A stretch of 64,000 bases of DNA from Streptomyces albireticuli (GTDB lineage Bacteria > Actinomycetota > Actinomycetes > Streptomycetales > Streptomycetaceae). This document shows positions 41,413-50,833 of the stretch, one piece after another. Location of the stretch: positions 6,968,501 to 7,032,500 of the forward strand of contig NZ_CP021744.1 in NCBI RefSeq assembly GCF_002192455.1, given 5' to 3'. Every line of letters begins with the position of its first letter. Position 1 is the first letter of the stretch. A program made the translations under genes and the position numbers. The notes beneath the pieces were generated by a model, which searched no databases, had not been told where the DNA came from, and saw only the letters and a list, made by a program, of their open reading frames with translations.

Positions 41413-44400
41413 TCATGGTGTGGAGGCCCGGGCGGCCGGGCTCCCGTACATGGCGTAGGCCAGCCAGGTCGGGTCCCCGCCCTGGTCGCGGATGGCCCGG
41501 CGGGCGTTCAGCGAGGCCTGGCCCAGCGTCTGGCCGTCGGTGAGCAGATGGTCGTAGAAGGCGCCGGCGAACGTCAGGGCGGAGTCCGAGCGCACCGGCC
41601 ACAGGGTGCCCACGAACGCCCCGGCCCCGGCCTTGAGGAACTGCGGCGCCCAGCCCATGCCGGAGGAGAACCAGTCGATCTGCCCGGCGCTCCGGCACGC
41701 GTTGAAGAACACCAGCGGATGGGTGGCGCGCAGCGCGCCGGACTGGGTGGCGTAGGCGAGGTCGACCGGGTCGAAGGGCCCGTCCGCCATCGCGACATGG
41801 GAGCCGCCGCTGGTGAAGGCGTTGTGGCAGGCGAAGTGCAGCAGCCCCGTCAGCCCCTTGTCGATCAGCGTGCTCACGGCGGCGCCGTGCGTCAGGGTCC
41901 CGCCGTAGGCCACGGCGGAACCCAGCCTGGCCCGGAGGGCCGCCACCTCGCGCTCCGCCTCGGGCGGCGAACCCGGCGGCACGACGAACGCCGCGCGCGA
42001 CAGGGACAGCTCGCGGACCCTGTCCTGCCCGAAGACCCGCCGCACCACCGGCAGCCACTCCGCGAGGAAACCCTCGCCCTCCCGCCCGCCGTCCAGCGGA
42101 TACAGCAGCTCCCAGGGCACGACGTCGTGCTCGCCGAGCACGGTCAGCGCGGTGACCCGCCCGGCCTCGTCCCAGAACTGCCGCCGCACCGCGTCGGGCA
42201 CGGCACTGGCCCACAGCTGCACCCCCAGATTGCGCAGCCGCCGGCGCGCCCGGTCCGTGTCGAGCCCACCGCCGGGCCCGGCCGCGGCGGCCGTGCGCCG
42301 CAGCTCGTCGTAGATCCGCTCCGTCGCGCCGCGGGAGTCCCCGGCCAGGAGCCGGAAGGACTCGGGCGCGTACGCGGTCTCGCCGAGGAGCTGGAAGCTG
42401 TACGAGCCGTCCGCCTCCTTGTGGACCTGGAGGCTCACCTCGCCCGGGTCGAACGCGGTGCTGAGCGGGGCGCCGTGGGCCGGCCCGTCCCGGGCGGGCG
42501 TACCGGGCCGCACGGAGATCTGGAGCCGCAGCTCGCCGAGGAGCGACCCGCCGCGGAAGGCCCGTACGGTCACGGCGTGGAGCCCGGGGGCCGTGGTCCG
42601 CAGCCCGAAGTGCAGGACGTCCGAGTCCCGGCCGGGCAGGACGGTCAGCTCCTGCTGGAGGTCGCCCAGCGCCTGGAGACCCGGGGCGTGCACGGTGACG
42701 AGCAGCCGGGCGCCCCCGGCCGGGATCGCGAACGGCCGCAGCGGCACGCCCTCTTCCGTGGTGCCCCGCGTGACCTGCACGTGCAGGGGGACCTCCCGGC
42801 CGGGCGGGGCCTGCTCGGCCAGCTGGGCGGTGAGGCGGCGGGGCTCGTCGGGTTCCACACGTTCCGCGGATTGCGCGGGCTGCGCGGGTTGCGCGGCCGG
42901 GGACGCGGCGAAGGGTGTGCCGCGGGGCCGGGCGCCCGGCGGCTTGTGCCGAGGGGCGGGTGTCGCCGACGGCTGCCGCCAGGGGGACAGACGCTCGGCG
43001 CTCACGGCCGCTTCGGCGGGCACGGGCACCCCCGCCAGGTGCTCCTGGAGCCGGGCGTGCCGGAACTGGTAGGTGGCGCCGGCCCGCCGGAGCACACCGA
43101 GGCGGTGGGCGTCGGCGAGGAAGGACCGGAGCCGCCACGGCAGCCGGCCGCGCGCGGCGAGCACGCCCCGGGACAGGAGGGAGGACGGCCAGAGCGAGGA
43201 GGCCGACGCCAGGACGGCACAGAACAGACCGAGGGACAGGAGGCCCGGCCCCGGGTCGGCCAGGGCGTCCGGCGCGCAGAACGCCCAGACGGCCCCGGTC
43301 ACGCCCACCAGCGCGGCGGCACCGGCGCCGCGGACGAGGGCGACGCGCCGCCCGCTCCGGAGGGACGCCCGGGGCCATGCGCCGCCGGCCCATGGGCGGC
43401 GCCGCCGACTGTGGGGGAACACCTGCGGGCCCGCGACCCTGCGGTAATACCCTCCCACCGAGACCCGGTGGTACCCCTGTCGTACCGCGCCGCCGGAGCG
43501 ACGCCGTCGTACCGCGGCCCACGCGTACCACAGGGAGACCAGGGAAGCGGCGAGGACGACGCCCCACCACGCCTTTTCGAGAGGTGTGCCCGACCCGCCG
43601 GTTCCCGGGAGCGTCCGCCACGCCAGCCACGGTGCCAGACCCGCGAACACCACGGACGCGGTCCACGCCAGGGCCCGGATCCACCGTCCGCCCGCCGGCC
43701 GGACCGGCCGGCGCGACTCCCACCAGACCGCGCCTCCCGCCCTCGGCTGGTCACGGAGGCGGCGGGCCAGGTAGGCGAGGTAATGCCGGGCCTTCTCCGG
43801 GTCCCACCCCGGCCGGTGGGGGACCTGGTGCTCGGGACGCGCGAAGGCCGCCGGGACGAACCGGGCGAGGAGGTGCTCCTCGACGGCGGCGACGCTGGGG
43901 AAACGGGCGGGGTCGGCGAGCTCGGCGGGGTCGGTGCCGGGGTGGGCGTAGACGGTCGCCGCGAGGGACACCGTCAAAGGGCTCGTCAGAGCGCGGGCCA
44001 CCGGCCCGACGGGGTGGTGTCGCACATGCTCGGCGATGGCCGTCCAGCGCCATCCGCCCCATCCGTCCCGGCCGGGCGGGGTGGCCCGGCGCAGCATGCC
44101 GAGCGCCTCGTCGAGAGGGACGGGGGCGGGCCCGATCACCGTGACGCCCGCCAGTGGTGCCGTCGCGGCCGTGAGGCTGTCGTACTCACGGGTGCGGCAG
44201 GTGATGACCAGAGGGGCGTCCCCGGGAAAGTCCGTCCGCAGCGCGAGCAACGCCGAAAGCTGTGCTTGGAGCGGGAGCTCGTCCAGGCCGTCGAGGACGG
44301 GCAGCACCTGTCCGCTGTCCAGAAGGGTCCGCGCGATGAGGGGCCCGTACGACCGGGAGCGGGTCAGGCCCGGGTGGGCGGTGGCGATCCCGTCGTACAG

Positions 44401-45042
44401 CCAGCCCCGCAGGCTGGTGTGCGAGGGGTCGAAGGAGGCGAGCGGCAGCAGGACGGGGACGGGCTCGCCGCTCCCCGCCTCCCGGCCTTCGAGCAGTGCC
44501 AGCGAGAGCAGTTGGGCGAAGGTCGACTTGCCCGAGCCCGGCGGGCCGACGACCACGAGCCGTGGTGCCTCCATGCGGCGGAAGACGGTGGCCAGGTCGT
44601 CCAGCTGGTTCGAGCGGAAGACCGGCGGTCCGCTCCCCGCGCCGGGGCGGGAGGGCGACGAGGGCGCTCCCGCCACCGGTGACCACACCACGGGCAGCGC
44701 CGATTCGTACAGCCGCCGGAGCAGCGTCTCCTCCTCGTATTCCCTGCGGAGCCGCCGGGCGAGTTCCTCCGCCGCGTCGTGCCGCGTGCCGGCCGGCCGC
44801 CGGAGCGTGGCGGAGAGTGTCCCGGCGGGCCATGCCGCCGCCAGCGCGGTCGCCAGCAGCGTGAGGGCGCTGACGACGCCGAGGATCACGGCGCCCGCGA
44901 GGAGCGACGGATCGCTCAGCCACCACAGTGCCAGGGCCGCGGCCGACAGCACGCCGCCCATGAGGACTCGCAACACCCGGTGCCGCCGCACCCGCTCCAC
45001 CCCGTCTCGTCGAACACGCCCGCCCCGTACGCCCGCTGACAC
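41413..45042 (-). CDS. Membrane NACHT NTPase fused to a CHAT caspase-like protease
   Basis: 1209 residues. Two N-terminal helices (about 25-75) anchor the protein. The NACHT NTPase follows: Walker A VVVGPPGSGKST (Lys172), Walker B VLPVLDGLDEL (Asp254), sensor VITCRTREY and winged-helix region TSPLTVSLAATVY. Several further hydrophobic segments lie around residues 455-640. A Pro/Ala linker (about 685-730) leads to a beta-rich region. The C-terminal CHAT domain (about 930-1205) shows His1073 in LLHFACHNAF and Cys1116 in VFFNACRSAG, then GAGAFVGTLWPV. NACHT and CHAT modules occur in bacterial immune and cell-death proteins; the combination points to a ligand-gated protease at the membrane. Confidence 0.92.
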   Translation of the reverse strand: MSAGVRGGRVRRDGVERVRRHRVLRVLMGGVLSAAALALWWLSDPSLLAGAVILGVVSALTLLATALAAAWPAGTLSATLRRPAGTRHDAAEELARRLRREYEEETLLRRLYESALPVVWSPVAGAPSSPSRPGAGSGPPVFRSNQLDDLATVFRRMEAPRLVVVGPPGSGKSTFAQLLSLALLEGREAGSGEPVPVLLPLASFDPSHTSLRGWLYDGIATAHPGLTRSRSYGPLIARTLLDSGQVLPVLDGLDELPLQAQLSALLALRTDFPGDAPLVITCRTREYDSLTAATAPLAGVTVIGPAPVPLDEALGMLRRATPPGRDGWGGWRWTAIAEHVRHHPVGPVARALTSPLTVSLAATVYAHPGTDPAELADPARFPSVAAVEEHLLARFVPAAFARPEHQVPHRPGWDPEKARHYLAYLARRLRDQPRAGGAVWWESRRPVRPAGGRWIRALAWTASVVFAGLAPWLAWRTLPGTGGSGTPLEKAWWGVVLAASLVSLWYAWAAVRRRRSGGAVRQGYHRVSVGGYYRRVAGPQVFPHSRRRRPWAGGAWPRASLRSGRRVALVRGAGAAALVGVTGAVWAFCAPDALADPGPGLLSLGLFCAVLASASSLWPSSLLSRGVLAARGRLPWRLRSFLADAHRLGVLRRAGATYQFRHARLQEHLAGVPVPAEAAVSAERLSPWRQPSATPAPRHKPPGARPRGTPFAASPAAQPAQPAQSAERVEPDEPRRLTAQLAEQAPPGREVPLHVQVTRGTTEEGVPLRPFAIPAGGARLLVTVHAPGLQALGDLQQELTVLPGRDSDVLHFGLRTTAPGLHAVTVRAFRGGSLLGELRLQISVRPGTPARDGPAHGAPLSTAFDPGEVSLQVHKEADGSYSFQLLGETAYAPESFRLLAGDSRGATERIYDELRRTAAAAGPGGGLDTDRARRRLRNLGVQLWASAVPDAVRRQFWDEAGRVTALTVLGEHDVVPWELLYPLDGGREGEGFLAEWLPVVRRVFGQDRVRELSLSRAAFVVPPGSPPEAEREVAALRARLGSAVAYGGTLTHGAAVSTLIDKGLTGLLHFACHNAFTSGGSHVAMADGPFDPVDLAYATQSGALRATHPLVFFNACRSAGQIDWFSSGMGWAPQFLKAGAGAFVGTLWPVRSDSALTFAGAFYDHLLTDGQTLGQASLNARRAIRDQGGDPTWLAYAMYGSPAARASTP

Positions 45043-45370
45043 GCCCGGGCACCCGGGGCAACGATCCCTCGGTACCGCCGGTCACGTTCAGGGCAAGGCG
45101 CAGTTCCAGGCAGAGTGCCGGACGGGGCGGGCGCGCGCCAATGGCCCGGATGGGGCGGTGCGTTGAAGTCCGCCCCCACACTTGCCGCCATCTCCTTGCA
45201 TTTGAAGGAAAGTCAACGATGTGGATCTTGAACGTTGGGCGGGAATCGGTCCTTCAACCGTGGATTCCGGCCGTCGGTGAGGCGCCCGATCCCCGGGGTA
45301 CGGAGGGGCCCCTAGCATCGGTCGGGCTTCCCGGGAACTTCTCGGGAGCATGTGTCAGGGAGGCATTCCT
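45043..45370. other. Divergent intergenic region, no gene seen
   Basis: 328 bp between the NACHT-CHAT gene and the FG-GAP gene. It is AT-richer around 45180-45260, where promoters are expected. A short imperfect inverted repeat ccttgcatttgaagg lies at about 45195. GGGAGG at 45358-45363 is the ribosome site of the next gene. Confidence 0.5.
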
Positions 45371-46354
45371 GTGCGCACCATGAAGGCCATCGCCGCACTC
45401 GCCCCGGTCGTCCTGGGGGCGATCCTCGCCGCCCCTGGCGGCGCCGTCGCCGCCGGTCAGGATCACCCGCAGGGCAAGGCGACGACGTCCCAGGCGGGCG
45501 CCGCGGCGTTCCGTAACTTCATCCTGCAAACCGGTACGGCGCTCCACGAGACCGACGACACCTTCGCCACCGCGACCGCCGACTGGGACCGTGACGGCCG
45601 TCCCGACCTGGTGGCGGTGAAGAAGAGCAGAACCGGCACGAACAGCACGGAGGTGCACGTCCTCTCCGGGGCGAGCAACTTCCAGCGGTTCGTGCTCCAG
45701 ACCGGCACCGCGCTCCACGAGACCGACGGGACCTTCGACTTCGCGCTGGCGGACTGGGACCGTGACGGCCGTCCCGACCTGGTGGCGATCAAGAAGAGCC
45801 GGACGGGCACCAACAGCACGGAGGTGCACATCCTCTCCGGTGCCAGCAACTTCCAGCGCTTCATATTCCAGAGCGGTACAGCACTCCATGAAACCGACGG
45901 GACCTTCGACTTCGCGGCCGCCGACTGGGACCGTGACGGCCGTCCCGATCTGGTGGCGGTGAAGAAGAGCCGGACCGGTACCAACAGCACGGAGGTGCAC
46001 GTCCTGTCGGGCGGCAGCGGGTTCCAGCGGTTCGCCCTTCAGACCGGCACGGCGTTGCACGAGACCGACGACACCTTCGACTTCGCGGCCGCCGACTGGG
46101 ACCGCGACGGCCGTCCCGATCTGGTGGCGATCAAGAAGAGCCGGACCGGTACCAACAGCACCGAGGTGCACGTCCTGTCGGGCGGCAGTGGCTTCCAGCG
46201 GTTCGCCCTTCAGACCGGCACGGCGCTCCACGAGACCGACAACACCTTCGAGTTCTCCGTCGCCGACTGGAACCGCGACGGCCGCCAGGACCTGGTGGCG
46301 GTGAAGAAGAGCCGGACGGGCACCAACAGCACCGAGGTGCACATCCTCGGCTGA
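45371..46354 (+). CDS. Secreted FG-GAP/VCBS protein of five 57-residue repeats
   Basis: 327 residues from GTG 45371, set by GGGAGG 7 bases upstream. A signal peptide (AIAALAPVVLGAILAAPGG) precedes a mature part made of five units starting at residues 47, 104, 161, 218 and 275. Each unit contains TALHETD, a calcium-loop-like ADWDRDGRPDLVA and KKSRTGTNSTEVH. FG-GAP/VCBS units fold as blades of a beta-propeller that binds Ca and often ligands at the cell surface. Five blades plus the N-terminal strand could close a propeller. No enzyme domain is present, so a binding or adhesion role is likely. Confidence 0.9.
   Translation: MRTMKAIAALAPVVLGAILAAPGGAVAAGQDHPQGKATTSQAGAAAFRNFILQTGTALHETDDTFATATADWDRDGRPDLVAVKKSRTGTNSTEVHVLSGASNFQRFVLQTGTALHETDGTFDFALADWDRDGRPDLVAIKKSRTGTNSTEVHILSGASNFQRFIFQSGTALHETDGTFDFAAADWDRDGRPDLVAVKKSRTGTNSTEVHVLSGGSGFQRFALQTGTALHETDDTFDFAAADWDRDGRPDLVAIKKSRTGTNSTEVHVLSGGSGFQRFALQTGTALHETDNTFEFSVADWNRDGRQDLVAVKKSRTGTNSTEVHILG
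45509..46351 (+). repeat. Tandem 171-bp coding repeat, five copies
   Basis: Units start at 45509, 45680, 45851, 46022 and 46193; the last is about 12 bp short. Units 4 and 5 share long identical DNA stretches, and all share the gactgggaccg(t/c)gacggccg core, so recent expansion or gene conversion is likely. Copy number may vary between strains. Confidence 0.85.
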
Positions 46355-46369
46355 CCGGACGGAACCCCC

Positions 46370-46393
46370 GCACGCCGGCGGTGACCGGCGTGC
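46370..46393 (+). terminator. 9-bp hairpin after the FG-GAP gene
   Basis: gcacgccgg (46370-46378) pairs with ccggcgtgc (46385-46393) across a 6-base loop, 16 bp after the stop codon. Confidence 0.6.
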
Positions 46394-46560
46394 ACCGGAG
46401 CAGACCTCGGCTCTTCCCGCGGCCCCTTCCCGGCTCGCCCGCCGCGGGGAGAGCCCTCCGCCGTACCCGGCACACATGTCGGCACCCGCCATACGACCGG
46501 CGCGTCCTGTGGGGCCGTGACCCATCGGCCCGCCGCGGGCCGCGCGCCTAGGGTGCGGGC

Positions 46561-47397
46561 ATGACCACCCCCACCGGCCCCACCACCCCGCCCCCCTCGC
46601 CCTCCGCCCCTTTTCCCGCCCCGGCCTCCTGCCCGTCCCCGGGCCTCCAGGGCCGTACCGCCCTTGTCACCGGCGCCGCCGGCGGCATAGGCGCGGCCTG
46701 CGCCCTCCGGCTCGCCGCCGCGGGAGCGCGCGTCCGGGCCCTGGACCGTGACGAGCCCGGTCTCGCGCGGGTCGCGGCCCGGGCGGAGTGCCTGGCCGGC
46801 ACCGTCGAGCCCGTCGCCCTCGACCTCACGGACCTCGACGCGGCCGAACGGGCCGCGGCCGGCACCGACATCCTCGTCAACAACGCCGGCATCCAGTGCG
46901 TACGCCCCATCGAGGACTTCCCGCCCGACGTCTTCCACAATGTCCTCACGCTCATGCTGGAGGCGCCCTTCCGCCTGCTCAGGGGCGCGCTGCCGCACAT
47001 GTACGAGCGGGGCTGGGGCCGCGTCGTCAACATCTCCTCCGTGCACGGGCTGCGCGCCTCGCCCTACAAGTCCGCCTACGTCGCCGCGAAGCACGGCCTC
47101 GAAGGGCTGTCCAAGACCGCCGCCCTCGAAGGCGCCGGCCACGGGGTCACCTCCAACTGCGTGAGCCCGGGTTACGTGCGTACGCCCCTGGTCGAGCGGC
47201 AGCTCGCGGAGCAGGCGGCGGCCCACTCGCTGCCCGTGGAACGCGTGCTCGGCGAGGTGCTGCTGGCCGACTCGGCGCACAAGCGGCTCGTCGAGCCGGA
47301 AGAGGTGGCGGAGGCCGTCGCCTACCTCTGCGGTCCGCACGCCTCCTTCATCACCGGGACCAGCCTCGTCATGGACGGCGGCTGGACGGCGCACTGA
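46561..47397 (+). CDS. 3-hydroxybutyrate dehydrogenase (SDR family)
   Basis: 278 residues. A Pro-rich N-terminal tail of about 30 residues precedes a complete SDR: ALVTGAAGGIGAACALRL, DILVNNAGIQCV, catalytic VVNISSVHGLRASPYKSAYVAAKHGLEG (Ser, Tyr, Lys) and the substrate-loop segment GYVRTPLVERQLAEQA. The terminal YLCGPHASFITGTSLVMDGGW is usual. The ISSVHGL and PLVExQ motifs are typical of D-3-hydroxybutyrate dehydrogenase, which feeds ketone bodies or PHB monomers into acetoacetate. The start may lie further in, because the Pro-rich tail is not part of the family. A GAF/PucR regulator and an MHS carrier follow. Confidence 0.88.
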   Translation: MTTPTGPTTPPPSPSAPFPAPASCPSPGLQGRTALVTGAAGGIGAACALRLAAAGARVRALDRDEPGLARVAARAECLAGTVEPVALDLTDLDAAERAAAGTDILVNNAGIQCVRPIEDFPPDVFHNVLTLMLEAPFRLLRGALPHMYERGWGRVVNISSVHGLRASPYKSAYVAAKHGLEGLSKTAALEGAGHGVTSNCVSPGYVRTPLVERQLAEQAAAHSLPVERVLGEVLLADSAHKRLVEPEEVAEAVAYLCGPHASFITGTSLVMDGGWTAH

Positions 47398-47485
47398 GGG
47401 CTCCTGTCCCAGGGGCCACCGCGGACCCCACGAACTCCCGGGAAAGTATGTGGAAGCGGCATTCGGTGACGGGGATCCTGTGCCC

Positions 47486-49486
47486 ATGTCCACACCTCCT
47501 GTGCCTCCTGTGCCTCCTATGTCCCAAGTGCCTCCAGCGTCTCCTGCGCCTCCGGTGTCTCCTGTGCCCGGAACCGACGACCGCACCGGCGACGGCCCCT
47601 TCGCCGCCTACCTCGCGCTCCTCGCGCACGGCGCCCCCGCCGAGGCGTACGAGCGTCCCGTGCTGCGCGCCCGCGCCGAGGGGGCGTCGCCGGACCTCCT
47701 CGCCGCCGTGGAGCACGCCAAGCTCCTCGCCCTGCGCGTCCGGGCCGAACTGGAGGACCGCAGACGGCGCGAGGCGGAACTGTCCGCCCTCTTCGCCACC
47801 GCCCACGACCTGGCGGGGCTGCGCGACCTCGACGCGGTCCTCCTCGCCATCGTGCGGCGCGCCCGCTCCTTGCTGGGCGCCGACGCGGCGTACCTCACGC
47901 TCAACGACCCGGCCGCGGGGGACACGTACATGCGGGTCACCGACGGCTCGGTGTCCGCCCGCTTCCAGCAGCTGCGGCTCGGGATGGGGGAGGGGCTGGG
48001 CGGGCTCGTGGCGCAGACGGCCCGCCCGTACGTCACCGAGAGCTATCTGGACGACCTCCGCTTCCAGCACACCCGGACCATCGACTCCGGGGTGCGGGAC
48101 GAGGGGCTCGTCGCGATCCTCGGCGTCCCGCTGGAGCTCGGCAGCGGCGTCATCGGCGTCCTGTTCGCGGCCGACCGGCGGGCCAGGGTGTTCGACCGGC
48201 AGCAGATCGCCCTGCTCGCCTCCTTCGCGGCCCACGCGGCCGTGGCCATCGACACGGCCAACCTCCTCGCCGAGACCCGCTCGGCGCTCGCCGAGCTGGA
48301 GACGGCCAACGCCACCGCCCGCGACCGCAGTGCCACGATCGAACGCGCCGCCGGCATCCACGACAGGCTCACCGAACTCGTCCTGCGGGGCGGCGGCGTC
48401 CACGACGTGGCGCGGGCGGTCACCGAGGTCCTCGCCGGGCACGTCGAGTTCCTGGAGACCGAGGACTGCCCGGCGCCCGCCGTGGAACGCTCCCGCGCGG
48501 ACGGGCGCGCCGTCCGCGACGACGACGGCTGGATCGCCGCCGTGTCCGCGGGCGGCGAGCTGCTGGGCGCCCTCCGGCTGCGCGGCCGGCCCCGCCTCGA
48601 CCCGGTGGACCGGCGCACCCTGGAGCGGGCCGCGATGGTCACCTCGCTCCTGCGGCTCGCCTTCCGCTCGGCGGACGAGGCCGAGCAGCGCGTACGCGGC
48701 GAGCTCCTGGACGACCTGATCGACGCCCCCGACCGCGACCCCCGCCTCCTCCGCGAACGCGCCGCCCGGCTGCGCGCCGCACTCGACACGCCGCACCTCG
48801 TCCTCGCCGCCCGCACGGCGGACGAGCACGCCGACGCCCCGGCCGACCGCCGGCGCCTGTGGTCCGCCGCCTCCCACCTGGCCGCCACCCGGCACGGCCT
48901 GGCCGCCGCGCGCGACGGCGGCACCGTACTGCTCCTGCCCCACGGCCCGTACGACGACGCGACCCGCACGGCGCGGCACCTCGCCCAGCGCCTCGGCGCG
49001 GCCGTCCACGCCCCCGTCACGGTCGGCGCCGCCGGGCCCGTACCCGCTCCGGACAGCCACCCCGGAGCCGTCGCCACCGCCTACGCCGAGGCCCGCCGCT
49101 GCCTGGAGGCCCTGCGCGTCCTCGGGCGCGGCGGCGACGGCGCGGCCGCCGAGGACTTCGGCTTCCTGGGCCTGCTGCTGACCGGCGCCGCACACGGCCA
49201 CGACGGGGCCCGCGTGGGGGAGTTCATCACCCGGACGATCGGCCCGGTCGTCGACTACGACACGCGGCGCGGCACCGCGCTCGTCCGCACCCTCGACGCC
49301 TACTTCGCCGGCGGGATGAGCCCGGCACGCACCAAGGACGCGTTGCACGTGCACGTCAACACGGTCGCGCAGCGGCTGGACCGGGTCGGCCGCCTGCTGG
49401 GCCCGGACTGGCAGACACCCGCCCGGGCCCTGGAGATCCAGCTGGCGCTGCGGCTGCACGGGCTGTCAACGGCGCTCGGTGACTGA
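47486..49486 (+). CDS. GAF-domain PucR-type transcriptional regulator
   Basis: About 666 residues from ATG 47486; GTG 47450 is an alternative start. The N-terminus is a Pro/Val-rich tract encoded by tandem cctcctgtg-like units. A GAF domain (about 85-245) contains LLGADAAYLTLND, VTESYLDDLRFQHTRTID and LGVPLELGSGVIGVLFAADR. A poorly conserved middle region ends in a CdaR-like part and the PucR helix-turn-helix (about 590-655): LDAYFAGGMSPARTKDAL and HVNTVAQRLDRVGRLLG. Such regulators commonly sit beside hydroxybutyrate dehydrogenase and MHS carrier genes. The gene overlaps the convergent carrier gene by 21 bp. Confidence 0.88.
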   Translation: MSTPPVPPVPPMSQVPPASPAPPVSPVPGTDDRTGDGPFAAYLALLAHGAPAEAYERPVLRARAEGASPDLLAAVEHAKLLALRVRAELEDRRRREAELSALFATAHDLAGLRDLDAVLLAIVRRARSLLGADAAYLTLNDPAAGDTYMRVTDGSVSARFQQLRLGMGEGLGGLVAQTARPYVTESYLDDLRFQHTRTIDSGVRDEGLVAILGVPLELGSGVIGVLFAADRRARVFDRQQIALLASFAAHAAVAIDTANLLAETRSALAELETANATARDRSATIERAAGIHDRLTELVLRGGGVHDVARAVTEVLAGHVEFLETEDCPAPAVERSRADGRAVRDDDGWIAAVSAGGELLGALRLRGRPRLDPVDRRTLERAAMVTSLLRLAFRSADEAEQRVRGELLDDLIDAPDRDPRLLRERAARLRAALDTPHLVLAARTADEHADAPADRRRLWSAASHLAATRHGLAAARDGGTVLLLPHGPYDDATRTARHLAQRLGAAVHAPVTVGAAGPVPAPDSHPGAVATAYAEARRCLEALRVLGRGGDGAAAEDFGFLGLLLTGAAHGHDGARVGEFITRTIGPVVDYDTRRGTALVRTLDAYFAGGMSPARTKDALHVHVNTVAQRLDRVGRLLGPDWQTPARALEIQLALRLHGLSTALGD

Positions 49487-50833
49487 GGAGCCGCCGCCGG
49501 TACGGGCGGGAGCCGCCCGGCCGGCGTCGTCGTCCGCCTCCCCGAGGTCGCGGTGCCGGGTCTCCTGGGCGCACACCACGGCCACGAGCGTCAGCACCGC
49601 GGCCGCGATGACGTACAGGGCGACCGGCGACCCGCTGTCGTACTCGGCGAGCAGCGCCGTGGCGATCAGCGGGGCCGGCGCCCCGGCGGCCACGGACGCG
49701 AACTGGGCCCCGATCGAGGCGCCCGAATACCGCATCCGTGTCGCGAACATCTCCGAGAAGAAGGCCGCCTGCGGCGCGTACATCGCACCGTGGAGGACCA
49801 GCCCGACCGTGACAGCGGTCACGAGCCCGCCGAAACTCCCGGAGTCCACGAGCGCGAAGAACGGGAACGCCCAGACGCCGACGCCCGCCGCGCCCACCAT
49901 GTAGACGGGCCGGCGGCCGACCCGGTCCGACAGCGCGCCCCACGCGGGGATGACGGCGAAGTGCGCGGCGGAGCCGATCAGCACCGCGTTGAGGGCGGTC
50001 TGCTGGGCGAGGTGCCTCCGCTCGGTCGCGTAGACGAGGATGAAGGCGGTGATCACGTAGTAGCTGATGTTCTCGGCCATCCGGGCACCCATGGCGACGA
50101 GCACGTCGCGCCAGTGATCACGCAGCACGGCGACGAGCGGCGGCCGCTCGGCGACGCCCTCCTCCTGCTGCGCCTCGGCCCGGGCGAGCGCGGCCTTGAA
50201 CACCGGCGACTCGTCGACGGACAACCGTATCCACAGACCCACCATCACCAGCACCCCGGACAACAGGAACGGCACCCGCCACCCCCACGCCTCGAAGTCC
50301 CCGTCCGACAGCACCCCCGTCAGCGCGGACAGCACCCCGGTGGCGAGCAACTGCCCGGCCGGCGCCCCGGTCTGCGGCCACGCCGCCCAGAACCCCCGCC
50401 GCCGGGCGTCCCCGTGCTCGGACACCAGCAACACGGCCCCACCCCACTCACCCCCCAACGCAAACCCCTGCACCAACCGCAACCCCGTCAGCAACACAGG
50501 CGCCAACACCCCCACGGCAGCATGCGTAGGCAACACCCCGATCCCGCACGTCGCACCCCCCATCATCAGCAGGCTCACCACCAACAACTTCTTCCGCCCG
50601 AGCCGATCCCCGAAATGCCCGAACACCAACGCCCCGACGGGCCGCGCGACAAAGCCCACGGCATAGGTCAGGAAGGAGAGCAGGGTGCCGACGAGCGGAT
50701 CGGAGCCGGGGAAGAAGAGCTTGTTGAAGACGAGCGCGGCGGCGGATCCGTAGAGGAAGAAGTCGTACCACTCGACGGTGGTGCCGATGAGGCTCGCGAC
50801 GACGATGCGGGGGAGCGAGTTGGGGGTGGCCAT
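49466..50833 (-). CDS. MHS-family major facilitator transporter
   Basis: 455 residues. ATG 50833 is preferred because CCGGAAG lies 8 bases upstream; ATG 50839 and GTG 50842 are in frame. Twelve helices are predicted. MHS hallmarks are LIGTTVEWYDFFLYGSAAAL in helix 1, GHFGDRLGRKKLLV after helix 2, GLRLVQGFALGGEWGGAVLL and a second loop SDRVGRRPVYMVG. The subfamily takes up organic acids and osmolytes with protons. Beside a 3-hydroxybutyrate dehydrogenase, a hydroxybutyrate or acetoacetate carrier is likely. A diverged copy of its 5' end occurs at 57482. Confidence 0.92.
   Translation of the reverse strand: MATPNSLPRIVVASLIGTTVEWYDFFLYGSAAALVFNKLFFPGSDPLVGTLLSFLTYAVGFVARPVGALVFGHFGDRLGRKKLLVVSLLMMGGATCGIGVLPTHAAVGVLAPVLLTGLRLVQGFALGGEWGGAVLLVSEHGDARRRGFWAAWPQTGAPAGQLLATGVLSALTGVLSDGDFEAWGWRVPFLLSGVLVMVGLWIRLSVDESPVFKAALARAEAQQEEGVAERPPLVAVLRDHWRDVLVAMGARMAENISYYVITAFILVYATERRHLAQQTALNAVLIGSAAHFAVIPAWGALSDRVGRRPVYMVGAAGVGVWAFPFFALVDSGSFGGLVTAVTVGLVLHGAMYAPQAAFFSEMFATRMRYSGASIGAQFASVAAGAPAPLIATALLAEYDSGSPVALYVIAAAVLTLVAVVCAQETRHRDLGEADDDAGRAAPARTGGGSSVTERR

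Noticed and set aside
40444..44682. A 1412-codon plus-strand frame opposite the NACHT-CHAT and hydrolase genes
   Set aside because: Arg/Ser/Pro-rich with no motif, while the minus strand carries intact catalytic residues in both genes.
45141..45383. An 80-codon frame upstream of the FG-GAP gene
   Set aside because: No ribosome site or motif, and it overlaps the true start and signal peptide of the next gene.
47493..47575. Tandem cctcctgtg-like units read as a possible CRISPR or regulatory repeat
   Set aside because: Units are 9 bp without spacers and encode the Pro/Val-rich start of the GAF/PucR protein; simple-sequence coding DNA.
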